Below are positions 18,854 through 28,480 of a DNA stretch of 34,488 bases, one piece after another. A model generated the notes under the pieces. That model searched no databases, was not told the DNA's origin, and saw only the letters and a program-made list of their open reading frames with translations. The first letter of the stretch is position 1; every line of letters begins with the position of its first letter. The stretch is taken from positions 1-34,488 of the forward strand of contig JAUCBJ010007876.1 of NCBI GenBank assembly GCA_032718475.1, given 5' to 3'. Made by a program: the position numbers and the translations under genes. The stretch is from Nemertoderma westbladi (lineage: Eukaryota; Xenacoelomorpha; Nemertodermatida; Nemertodermatidae).

Positions 18854-18940
18854 CTTGTATTGTAACCCGGATTGAATATCTTTAGACTTATTCAATACAG
18901 TATAATCCGCAGTATCAACAGATCAAATGAATATCCTTAA

Positions 18941-19782
18941 TCTTCTTCAATATAGTTTACTATTGTATCGCAGCAACTCAACTCCAAGTATCAATAAATC
19001 AATATAAATAAACAATATTATAATAATAATAAATATATTTATAATTTAAGTTAATTACCTGATTTTGTAGAACACCACCAGACCACCATAACAACTATAT
19101 ACGTTCGCTCCAGATCATAGATAAAACGATATGTTCGAGCGTTTAAGATAATTTTCACCATCAATTTTTATTATCACAGAAATCTTGCTTAAGTTCGCCA
19201 AACAGGTTAGTAACTTCGGATATAAATCAGACTAGCGCGGCGTATGACCCACCTGTAATGGGAGCTTGAAATATATCGGCTGACCAAAAATGGGTTGTTT
19301 AGGTATCATTCGATTGATTCTCGCTGTATAATTCCTAAAAATTATGTTCACTTAAGGGATAGTATTAACAGTTCCGTTTCAGGTGTTGTGTTCTAGATAA
19401 CAAACAGGTCTCTGACTTATGGTGATTACAACAGATTATTACTAAGAATCATAGTTTTGTCACATCCTTTAGGGATGTGGTATTATGGATCCGACTGAAA
19501 TACACCCTTGCCTGTGACCTGATTTACTGACTTGGGACAATTTTGCTCATGAATAAGATATTTTCATGCACACCAATGGGTTGTGAACTGAGAATGCTAA
19601 TTAACCGCCCTTTAGCTTACCTCGTTAAATATGAATATAAACAGGTTCGAAGTTATGTGGTAGTAATGTTGCAGAATCTCATATCATTACCAAATACATA
19701 AATTAACCATCAAATATAACAAATTAACGGTTACAATATTAAGTCAGTACAATTCAGTGTGTCAGTATTTAGAGTGCATAAC
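18941..19782. other. Non-coding; possible LINE 5' UTR then flank
   Basis: No gene is recognised. The part next to 18.9 kb may be the 5' UTR of the minus-strand CR1-type element. The rest is flanking DNA of the LTR element. A small hairpin, cacatcc-tttag-ggatgtg, occurs near 19470. Confidence 0.45.
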
Positions 19783-19787
19783 AGTAC

Positions 19788-21068
19788 TGTAAAAGCTTCT
19801 GTGGGATATAACTGGCCCCTTTGCTTCGCAATCCAGTTTCCCCCCAGGCGCTGGAATACTCTAAAAAGGTTCTCTAACTGTATATATATTCCCCTCGCCC
19901 GCAAGGTACCGTTACAGGTGTTTTAACGGACATAAAAGTCATTCTGCTATATACGTGTTTTAGCGGACATGGTAAGGCAAAAAACCTGCAATGCACCAAA
20001 TACCTTTCACAGCTTAGCCGTGATGATTCATATTACGACATCTAACAGCTGGTTGCTGACATGGAAACAGCCATTGGATGCATGGTTCTTTGTTTGGCTT
20101 GAGCCAATCAGAGCGTTTTTTCCTGTCGACGTGTAGCTTTTCGGCCGATCATAAGGAGAGTGTTCAGTCTTACTGTTTTTACTTGTTACTTTGTTGTTAT
20201 TGCTGTCTAAGCCAGAAACACCGGCCTTTTGGGAAGAACTCTAGTAAACTGCTTGAATTATCGAAAGTATAAACTGTTACCTCATTAACTAATGAAACTC
20301 ATTAACTTACCTTAATTAATTAATCAATCGAACCGAGAGACAGCATTAACTCACTTAATTTAATTGCATTAATCATATTGTTTGTACTGTTATTTTACCG
20401 TCAGTTATTAATTGTACCTATTTGTTGATGGAAATATTGCTCTTTGGATAATACGGATAAATCACCCAAATTCCCAATTTTCTTGATACACTACAGTTTA
20501 GAGAGACCGGCTATACATAACAATTGCGATTTATATTAATGTGGTGTGTATTGAATCCAATGTTATTTAGCAGACCCTACGTGAGTCAATTGCTGCTCTC
20601 TTTATGTGTGATCAAATATACTGACGGTCGGCAGAATAGTGTGTATGATTGTGATTGGTAACAAAGTATTTCCTAAAGAATACGCTTTATGCTTCAATCA
20701 TAAGCAGTATCGTTGCGTTTTAGTATAAGTCTTAGTTCTGTTTAAATAGATAAAGCGCCACGTCCTAAAGGAACTGTTAATATTTCCCGAAAGGCAATAA
20801 TATCTGTCAGAAATTAATTATTAACGATCTATCGAATAATACAGTAAGTTTACACTGCAACCTTACACTGCAATAATAAAATTTAAGCATCCGAATTCAG
20901 CCTCCCGGGTGTAGATCCATCGGGTGAATGATCGCGCATGGGCTGACTTCGGCTAATGTTTTGTGTATTAGCATAAATTGTTGTCGTATGCTAAAGGTGT
21001 TTTAATTAACTAAAAGACATATAAATTTTGGCAGGTTAAACTGCTAAAGGTCTTCAAAAGCGCGAACA
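19788..21068 (+). repeat. 5' LTR of BEL/Pao-like element, 1281 bp
   Basis: Begins tgtaaaagcttctg and ends gcgcgaaca; nearly identical to 31242-32504. It contains a TATA-like tatatatatt at 19881-19890 and an AATAAA at 20875-20880, which could be promoter and polyadenylation signals (inference). It has an 18-nt longer stretch around 20155-20175 than the 3' copy. I could not find a primer-binding site with a tRNA-type TGG directly after it. Confidence 0.95.
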
Positions 21069-21364
21069 GTAACAGTTTATAATCTTATTGCAGTAGGCAA
21101 TAAGGTTGCAAATACCGTAGTGACTGGTAAAACTGAACCGGTACTTTGTAGGTCAGTAGGCCTAACTGTCATCACCGGTACCGGTACTGCTGTACAAGTA
21201 CATTTAGTATTATTCGATTTGATTATTGTATACCGGTAGGTCTCGATATTAAATCGGGGACGCCTGGTTTTTATTGGGATTTTACTTAGGTCTATTTCTG
21301 TCAGTTTTATTTCCTAGTAGGCTAATATTGAGCAGAAGGCGTGTGACCCTGCTCAGATTGTTCA

Positions 21365-21940
21365 GATAATTGTAGGCTGAGCTGCTGTCTGACTGTTGTT
21401 GAGTTTGGAGAGATTACGGCGTGTGTAGAGTTTGTCTGATAAAGTGCCGTTAGTAAGTTGGGGCAGCCATATGCGGTAAGGTCAATCCCCTCTTAAAGAA
21501 TAAGTCGTACTACCGTGTTAGAACGCATACTAACTAACAGTTTCAGAGTCTGCATATACTGTAGTTTATCTAGGCTTGATCGTAGTCTGCCAGTGTTTTG
21601 GCCTGTGTTTGTTTGTGTGGTCTGTTCAGGTACCGTAATAGTTATTACTCAGATATTTTGTAGGCTGGATTGTTGTCTGGCTATTTTTGGGTCTGAAGGG
21701 ATTGCTGCGTGTGTAGAGTTGGTCTGATCAAGTGCCGTTAGTAAGTTGGGGCAGCCATAAGCGGTAAGGTCAATCCCCTCTTAAAGAGTAAGTCGTACTA
21801 CCGTGTTAGAACGCATACTAACTAACAGTTTCAGAATCTGCACATACTGTAGTTTGTTTAGGCTTAGTAGTAGTCTGCCAGCGTTTGGTTTGTATTTGTT
21901 TGAGTATTCTGTACGGGTAGCGTAATATTTATTATTCAGA
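21365..21940. repeat. 288-bp tandem repeat, two copies
   Basis: The block around gtgtagag at 21423 recurs at 21711, offset 288 bp, and both copies share long identical stretches (for example agtaagttggggcagccata and aacgcatactaactaacag). The flanking taggctg...tctg segment is more diverged. The second copy ends near 21935, where a short piece of a third unit (gtaatatttattattcag) can be seen. Confidence 0.9.
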
Positions 21941-22868
21941 GTTTATGCGATTATTCGCAACATTCATGTCCCCAAGTTTATTCCTACAGTAATTGTGCTT
22001 GTTATACATACCGTTATAGTTAAATTAACTCCGGTACTACATCAGGGCTGCTTGGCGTAGGTAAAGACTGACGACTTTGTGCTTCGGTCACTCCAGCAGA
22101 TGCCGTGGTTCTTTTAACTGTTCAAGTATATTTAACTACTGATTATTTGTTATACCGGTACTTGTACCTAATTTAGGGTTTAGTGTACAGTGCTTTCCGA
22201 AGTAATTAGTGTAGGCAGTATATTTGTGTTGTAAAGTGGTTGATAGGCACATTCGTTAGCTCTATTAGCTTCCGGGTAGGAACAATCCGTGATACATAAC
22301 GTAGTACCTATAGCGATACGGTTATAGGTCGTCAGGCGGTGGTATTTTCCTATCTGGACAGTACAATATATTTACTACTACTTATTATTTAAATACCGTA
22401 GTACCCTGTCCTTTGTAATAGCCAGAAATCTAACCCTTTGTTGGACTGGTTTGTAGACTTCCTGTAAAATTACCCTAAAAATTTCGTACGTAATATTTTG
22501 TTGTGTTTAATTAGAGAATTGATCTCACCCGTATCGTAAGTAATTTGTAGTATTAAGTAACTTAGGTAAATTAGAATTATCAGTTTTAGTGTCAAATAAA
22601 TAGCACTTCACTTAGAGGCGTTCAGCTTCTGTGTAGTGACTCCCCCAGAAATAATAACATTTATTTCAAATATTGACAAAAACCCATGTAACGGGTATAT
22701 AAATATTATAAATCAACCCAAACGATTTATAAATAGTAGGCCTGCCATACGACAACTAGGTCTCACTATCAGTTGGACTACTGCTTAAATAACGGTAATA
22801 AAGTAAGTTAAAGTAACTAAGTAACCCTAAAATATTCAGGAATTCAATTGTTCTAAGAATAGTTGACA

Positions 22869-23110
22869 TACCGGTACTTACCATAGGCTTATTATATTTA
22901 TTTCTATAAATTTGAGCTGAAATCATACCGGTACTCTGTAATTAATTCTAGTTCATAATTATACTTATATGCAGTAAGTGTAAGCTGTATACCGGTATTC
23001 ATTATAGGCCTACTATATATATATATATTTGTGCTAAAATTATACCGGTACTCTGTGACAAATCTAGTCTGTAATAATACTTATATATTATAAGCCTACC
23101 GGTATTCTAA
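22869..23110. repeat. Tandem repeat of 108-121 bp with ACCGGT at every half-unit
   Basis: Two units starting near 22869 and 22990, plus the start of a third near 23098. Each half-unit opens with (t)accggta(c/t): ataccggtactta or ataccggtattc, then ataccggtactctg. It sits directly upstream of the 332-aa ORF. Confidence 0.8.
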
Positions 23111-23242
23111 TATATTGTATATATATCACGTTACACCGAGTAACGGTACCGGTAATAAATCGCTAGGCTTGCGGTCATACTGAATTACTAGACTTGCTTT
23201 AACTGAAACTATAGTAGTAGACATTCAACTATATAACTAAAC

Positions 23243-24241
23243 ATGTCTGACACTCAGCAAAACCTGTCGGACAGTCTGATCGATACAACTATCTGTGATT
23301 CAGATAGGAGTGTGGAGCGAATAAGAGAGGAGTTCGGCTCACCTCCTACTGTAAAAAAGGTCATCCCTCCAGTAGTATCAGACCCTAGGCTAGTCCACCA
23401 TAGGTCCATCATAGGCACTAGGGCACAGGTAAAACGGGACCAAGAGGCAGCTGTCTTATCGCAGCAACATCTTGGTCAAGAACCTACTTCCCAGCGACCC
23501 GATAGCTCCAGCAGTTCGGATACTGTAGAGCTGACTCCCGAACATGGAGTGCAGATGTCTGATACAGTCTACTCGGACCCCCTTCTTACTCTTCCTGCTG
23601 CAGTGCTAACTACTATATTCATTGCGGTGGAGGAACATCAAGCCGACTGGGCGAAGAATAAGCGAGCGACCCAAGATAATTACGCGGGATACGCCAGGGA
23701 AGAATTGATACCTATTGTTGAATCACAATGGAACTTTCCTGGACTCGGACTTCCGTTGGATATGTCCGAGGCTACTTGGGAAGAGCTACACAGGATGGGA
23801 GTGGCTAAAGATACAATGGATCCAGCTGTTTGGAAGAGGTCGGCAGCAGGATATGTGCAGGGATTCTTCGGATCCTTAGAGCGATTGGAAGAACAACTGT
23901 TTCGACAACCTCACGGACCTCAAGAGCAGGAAGAGCTGCTATACCAAGTACGCGAAAGAACCCTACGCATTCGACTAATCCTCTCAGCCTTTGAGGAAAC
24001 TTCCAAAAGAAGACAGGACACTTCGCTGCAGGTTGCTGTCAAAACTTGGCTACATCGGGTAGATCTCAAAGTACAGGAAACAGCCCCGTGGAAATCCCAG
24101 CTGGCTGAGAGATCAACCTATGAAGAACCAACTGATGTCACCGAACCAACTGATGTCATCCTTGCTCAAGAGAGGCCGCCGAGAAACCGCGAACTAGAGA
24201 CGCTATCGACATTTATTTGTCCGACTATCAGCGATTCCTAG
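23243..24241 (+). CDS. Unrecognised 332-aa ORF ahead of gag
   Basis: A true ATG start (acATGt) and an uninterrupted frame of 332 codons. I do not recognise a domain. The N-terminal 110 residues are polar and Ser-rich, with a run of five Ser near 90. The middle (about 112-265) is predicted mostly helical, with LPAAVLTTIFIAVEE, many Trp and Glu, and a Leu/Arg-rich YQVRERTLRIRLILSAFEE. Near the end there is a six-residue repeat EPTDVT/EPTDVI. No signal peptide or zinc motif. The reading frame of the gag ORF (-1 relative) is open from 24154, giving an 88-nt overlap, so a frameshift fusion is possible, but I see no standard slippery heptamer. It could be an N-terminal gag segment made separately or a lineage-specific accessory protein. 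Confidence 0.75.
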   Translation: MSDTQQNLSDSLIDTTICDSDRSVERIREEFGSPPTVKKVIPPVVSDPRLVHHRSIIGTRAQVKRDQEAAVLSQQHLGQEPTSQRPDSSSSSDTVELTPEHGVQMSDTVYSDPLLTLPAAVLTTIFIAVEEHQADWAKNKRATQDNYAGYAREELIPIVESQWNFPGLGLPLDMSEATWEELHRMGVAKDTMDPAVWKRSAAGYVQGFFGSLERLEEQLFRQPHGPQEQEELLYQVRERTLRIRLILSAFEETSKRRQDTSLQVAVKTWLHRVDLKVQETAPWKSQLAERSTYEEPTDVTEPTDVILAQERPPRNRELETLSTFICPTISDS

Positions 24242-24327
24242 GAGACGAAGAGTTGAGGAGACGACTGCATGGACTTTCCCCTAATAGTGAAGGAACCAAG
24301 CTTATATTGGACTCGATCGATGCCGAA

Positions 24328-27300
24328 ATGTTAGCTGCAAACCAAGCTGAATGTGATGAAAAACTCCGCCTCACTAGAGTCCGAGAAGAACAAATAAAGA
24401 AAAGAAGGATAGAGGAACAAAAAACGGTGGCTATGGCGGAGGCTATAGCAGATGCAGAAGCAGAAAGAAAGGCAGCGGCGGCAGAAGTAGAAGCAGAAAG
24501 AATAGCAGCAAAGGCAGCGGCGGCAGATGCAGAAGCAGAAAGAAAGGCAGCGGCGGCAGAAGTAGAAGCAGAAAGAATAGCAGCAAAGGCAGCGGCGGCA
24601 GATGCAGAAGCAGAAAGAAAGGTGGCAAAGGCAGTGGCAGAAGCAGAAAGGAGAGCATTTGAGCAGACTACCCAACTGGAGTTGGAGAATCTGCAAGAGA
24701 CACAAGACAGTATAAATAAACAGTTTACTGCTAATCAAATGCAGATGATGAGAAAATCTACTCCCAAGCGCCAGGGGTACACATCCTCGGAGGAAGGCGA
24801 TACTACCGACCCTGAAGGCGGAGGAAATAGATCCCATCTAAGTAGACGTAGAAAAACATATTACCGTCGCAAATTGCCTGATTTGCCCCCAGCTGTTAAA
24901 AGACAGCTAACTAGCACAGATTTAGGTAGTGCAGAACCCATGGAACAATTTATCCAGGTCAAAAGACTCCCTACTATAGTCGATGAACCTGAAATAATTA
25001 GGCCTGTAGTTCCCAAAGTCACTTCTGTGCTAGAGACCCCTACACTTCCAGAGCTTAACTCTAAATTCCCTTTACATAGTACTACACTGCCTGTACCCGG
25101 TAGAACAGTCCATGCAAATACCCCTGTCCAGATAGCAGAGAGAGAAATCAATAATTTGTCTCCCGTCGTCCCGCGTCAGCCCGCTACTATGTTGGCGACT
25201 CCCGCTTCGGCGGTTGAGTGGGTGGAAGAGGGACGGCGGGGGATGAATCTCCTGCTAGGACAGATGCAGGAGACTGTCCACCAACTTAAGGGAACAGTGA
25301 GGGAAGGTAGAGCAGAGTTGCAAGAAGTGCAGCAAAGTATCGCGCTAGAACGCGACAAATTAGTCAATATACAAAAAGGCATACCAATGCCTCCTGTAAC
25401 ATTGTGTCAACCCGTTAGGTCTGAAGTATTACATGCGCAAGGTGTGGAGCCTACACGCATCTATACTGCTAGTGAAGTTGAAACTCCTATAGCAAACCCT
25501 ATTAAGGGTGATTATAGACCTGTTATTAATGATATTCCCTATAGACCTGATAATGATCCGAAAAATTTATATACCGATAATTCGATATTAAATAACACGA
25601 TGGCCCAAGAAAGCTTTACGCGTCAGATGGCTAGAACAGAAGCCCGCCAAGCGGTCAAAGTGGGAGAGATCGTCAAATTCAATGGAGATGAGATGAAATG
25701 GTTACCTTTCAACGAATATTACAAAGATAGCATACAGAACTCTGTACTATCTAACGGAGAGAAACTTAGATTCCTCATCAAGTGCTTGGAAGGACCTCCC
25801 AAGTTAATGGCATTAAAGTTTATTGGACATCCAGATGGATTAAGACAAGTTTGGGATACATTAAACATCAGGTATGGTAACAAGGATAACATAGCTAAGT
25901 ATTTGTATGCAAAATTAGTAGCCCCCCGACACTTCCTTAGTAGCGAGATTATAGAGTTTTCCGATGAAATTCAAGAGATCTGTAGACAACTGGACTGGTT
26001 AGGTAAGTCGCATGAATATCAGAGTTCCATGGTTATTGGAGCCGTAGTCTCTACTTTACCAAAGGGTGGAGTATGTACACGCTGGGACAAGAAAGTGTTG
26101 TACATGAATGAACAACAACGACGAAGTCCTACCATGGCTGATCTCATGTCTTTCTTAGATAGTGAAGTAAAATTACAACTCATAAGGCAGTCCAGAGAGA
26201 AAACATCGAAAAATAAGGTAAGTGAGAAACCCGATTCTAGGAGAAGGATAATACCAGTGTGTTATACTGACGACGGCGAGAGCCAAGCTTCTCAAGAAGA
26301 GGACAGCGGGAAAGACACAGCAAAATCTTACTATGACAACAAGACCTATAAAGACGTAAGTAAATACAAGTCTCGAACCAGTGACAGGAGAGAACAGGTA
26401 ACAACAACTCCTCCTACGTCTCCTAAGAGAATTCACGGAAGAAAGCCCGAAGAAAGAACGAGAGTGCATAACGTTAACCAAGTTAAGGTGAGTAACATCA
26501 AACCAAAATGTGCGCTGTGCGACGGGCCCCACCGTTTGAGTGCGTGTGCTGAATTTCTAAAGAAATCCCCTGTAGACAGACGTACAGTCCTGTGGAATAA
26601 GCGGTTATGCTATAATTGCCTCAGATCAGGACACCAACGGCGAACCTGTTACTCCGACGTAAAGTGTGCAAAGTGTGGCGCGAAACATCACATCTTGTTA
26701 CACAGTGAGTTCGATCGAGACCACCCGAGTCAGGTAAGTGAGCCCGAACTACATGTCCAATTCAGTGATGTGAACGACACTGACCAAAGTTCTGAGTGGG
26801 AAGGATTCTATACAGACGAATTCTCCGATGCCAACGAATCCTGTTATCTAATAAATACCACAGTGTATCGAGCACTTACGGATGAAAAGGACACTGACGA
26901 GTTTACTCCAACTCCTTTTGACAAACAACCATCTTGGAAAGTTCCAACTTCCAACATAGGAATAAGAGAATTTCCTGTAGTGCAAGTTCGAGTTCATGGT
27001 CCCAACAAGAGTTACATAGTGAACGCCCTACTTGACTCCGGCAGTACAGGAACATTCATCGATCAAGAACTAGCCGAAGATATCTTTGCTGGACAACCCA
27101 AGTTCCGGACTAAATTGAATATGTCAGGAATTATGCAGGTTTGGAAATCTACCCTAACGGCAGATTACTATGTAGGTGTGTTGTCCACCCCCCAGGATAA
27201 GTTAGGAACACAAGGTATAAGGTCAGTAAAAATGGTGGCTATAAAGAACTTTGCTACTACTCAAGCAGAACCTTATAACTGGGACGAGGACGAGTGCATC

Positions 27301-27936
27301 CAACATCTTGAGATACCTCGATTCCAAACCGATTATCCTGGAGTGCAAATACTCATCGGCCAAAACGCGCATGAGGCGCTCGAGCCATTAGAGAAACGGC
27401 CTGCTCAACCACAGCCACTACAAACCTATGCGGTAAGAACTAGAGTAGGTTGGTACTTCACTGGCCCTTCCCGTAGAACTCTCAAAGAGAGATTACCTCA
27501 ACAACAGGTATACCAAGTAAAGGGGGAAGTGGAGAGCAGTGATGTGGACGACCCAACTGAGGGAACACCATACTCCTCAGATAATGACGATATTAACTCC
27601 AATGTAGATCAATGGAGACATTGCCTTGGGACGATTAATCCAGCCGACATCGCTTCCAGAGGAGCAACTCCTCAAGAACTGATAGATACTCCAGGCTGGT
27701 TAGGTGGATCCGACTCCTTAAGTAAAGAAGAAGAAGAATGGCCTCCTCATCTTACCACGGCAGAAATTAGACAGGCCAAGGGAGCGGAGAAAGTAACACA
27801 ACAACTCAATCGCCCAGCTAGTGGTTTATGTTTACTGGAAAGAGACCGAAAACTGTCCGAAAACTATGGAAGGCAAGATACTCTTCCTACGACTACTTCC
27901 CTAATCCGGCAAATATCTAGGGACTCCATAACGTGA
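24328..27936 (+). CDS. BEL/Pao-like gag-protease with pol remnants
   Basis: 1202 codons from the first ATG of a frame open from 24154. In order: Glu/Ala/Lys coiled coil with perfect 25-residue repeats (about 5-115); basic and proline-rich linker; a gag core resembling the DUF1759-type capsid region (about 435-620: VKFNGDEMKWLPF, LIKCLEGPP, IRYGNKDNI); zinc motifs at about 728-792, including CYNCLRSGHQRRTC (C-x2-C-x4-H-x4-C); and a retropepsin-like site ALLDSGSTGTFID (about 900-912) with a later ILIGQN. After AVRTRVGWYFTG the sequence goes within about 50 residues to QWRHCLGTINPADIASRG and WLGGS...EEEWPP, normally found after RNase H. Then comes LNRPASGLCLLE, resembling a pol C-terminus. Reverse transcriptase, RNase H and the integrase catalytic core are gone, with the frame intact. 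It would make virus-like-particle proteins and a protease. Confidence 0.85.
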   Translation: MLAANQAECDEKLRLTRVREEQIKKRRIEEQKTVAMAEAIADAEAERKAAAAEVEAERIAAKAAAADAEAERKAAAAEVEAERIAAKAAAADAEAERKVAKAVAEAERRAFEQTTQLELENLQETQDSINKQFTANQMQMMRKSTPKRQGYTSSEEGDTTDPEGGGNRSHLSRRRKTYYRRKLPDLPPAVKRQLTSTDLGSAEPMEQFIQVKRLPTIVDEPEIIRPVVPKVTSVLETPTLPELNSKFPLHSTTLPVPGRTVHANTPVQIAEREINNLSPVVPRQPATMLATPASAVEWVEEGRRGMNLLLGQMQETVHQLKGTVREGRAELQEVQQSIALERDKLVNIQKGIPMPPVTLCQPVRSEVLHAQGVEPTRIYTASEVETPIANPIKGDYRPVINDIPYRPDNDPKNLYTDNSILNNTMAQESFTRQMARTEARQAVKVGEIVKFNGDEMKWLPFNEYYKDSIQNSVLSNGEKLRFLIKCLEGPPKLMALKFIGHPDGLRQVWDTLNIRYGNKDNIAKYLYAKLVAPRHFLSSEIIEFSDEIQEICRQLDWLGKSHEYQSSMVIGAVVSTLPKGGVCTRWDKKVLYMNEQQRRSPTMADLMSFLDSEVKLQLIRQSREKTSKNKVSEKPDSRRRIIPVCYTDDGESQASQEEDSGKDTAKSYYDNKTYKDVSKYKSRTSDRREQVTTTPPTSPKRIHGRKPEERTRVHNVNQVKVSNIKPKCALCDGPHRLSACAEFLKKSPVDRRTVLWNKRLCYNCLRSGHQRRTCYSDVKCAKCGAKHHILLHSEFDRDHPSQVSEPELHVQFSDVNDTDQSSEWEGFYTDEFSDANESCYLINTTVYRALTDEKDTDEFTPTPFDKQPSWKVPTSNIGIREFPVVQVRVHGPNKSYIVNALLDSGSTGTFIDQELAEDIFAGQPKFRTKLNMSGIMQVWKSTLTADYYVGVLSTPQDKLGTQGIRSVKMVAIKNFATTQAEPYNWDEDECIQHLEIPRFQTDYPGVQILIGQNAHEALEPLEKRPAQPQPLQTYAVRTRVGWYFTGPSRRTLKERLPQQQVYQVKGEVESSDVDDPTEGTPYSSDNDDINSNVDQWRHCLGTINPADIASRGATPQELIDTPGWLGGSDSLSKEEEEWPPHLTTAEIRQAKGAEKVTQQLNRPASGLCLLERDRKLSENYGRQDTLPTTTSLIRQISRDSIT
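24451..24640. repeat. 75-bp in-frame tandem repeat in gag
   Basis: gatgcagaagcagaaagaaa begins at 24451, 24526 and 24601, exactly 75 bp apart. The first two units are identical along their length and the third diverges midway. It encodes 25-residue A/E/R/K-rich coiled-coil units, so unit number can change without breaking the frame. Confidence 0.95.
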
Positions 27937-28480
27937 TAGCATGTGGAGTGGGCGTGTGACTATATCATTTTATATTTGTTTTTATTTTCTATTTATGTAT
28001 GTATTATTATGTAATTTTATTATAATCGTTTTCTTTAATTTTATTTAGTAGAAGGTTATTTTAGAATATTTAGTAAATTAGTGCAATATATTAGTGTTTA
28101 TTACGTATTTAATTACTTACAATATATTTAGTGCGACGGCAAGAAGTAATTATTTTCTCTTTCCTTACTGTCCGTATTATATTATAAATGCGAGACTATA
28201 GTAAGATGACATGTCAGTACTTCTTAAAGTACAATAAAGCCACTACTATATTTAAGTATTATTGGTAGGCAGAGTATTAGGAATGCAAAGTTCAGATCCT
28301 CGTGTCTCGGCTAAACCAAGCTCTGGGTAGACCTTGGAAACGACTTGCCTCTTCACACTGACATTGCTTCGTGCGATATTGCTCTTCTACCTTATAACAA
28401 ATAATACATATAGTAGCGTGATGTCCCTCTAACAGTAGCGTAAATCGCAAATAAATCTGTTAAACTTTTGACCATCTGTA

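Larger units (their letters stand above)
14445..18940 (-). mobile_element. CR1-type LINE with two ORFs, decayed 3' end
   Basis: A minus-strand non-LTR retrotransposon with ORF1 (zinc motif, coiled coil, RRM-like domain) followed by ORF2 (APE endonuclease, reverse transcriptase) and a decayed 3' region. I see no convincing TSD, so both outer boundaries are approximate. The 5' UTR may extend to about 19.1 kb and the 3' UTR, which has a 53-bp diverged direct repeat (14501 and 14554), may extend to about 14.3 kb. Domain order and the ORF1 type fit the CR1/L2 group of the Jockey superfamily. Confidence 0.75.
21069..23242 (+). other. Long untranslated leader of the LTR element
   Basis: 2.17 kb between the 5' LTR and the first ATG, without a credible gene. 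It holds a 288-bp tandem repeat (about 21365-21940), a repeat of about 110-120 bp units immediately upstream of the ORF (22869-23110), and about nine TACCGGTA palindromes. Packaging or translation signals would be expected here but cannot be identified by eye. Confidence 0.65.

Noticed and set aside
21069-21140. Primer-binding site for a host tRNA
   Set aside because: No TGG directly after the 5' LTR; a TGGTAAAACTG stretch about 55 nt in is too far to accept without tRNA data.
24154-24241. Programmed -1 frameshift heptamer in the ORF overlap
   Set aside because: No X-XXY-YYZ sequence in the right phase; overlap kept as an observation only.
24331-24837. 168-codon minus-strand ORF, Cys/Phe/Leu-rich
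   Set aside because: Antisense reading of the A/E/R/K coiled-coil repeat in gag; composition artefact that mimics a Cys-rich or membrane protein.
28190-28260. Nested solo LTR suggested by tataaa followed by aataaa
   Set aside because: No paired repeat, no TG...CA boundaries and no duplication found; both words are common in AT-rich DNA.
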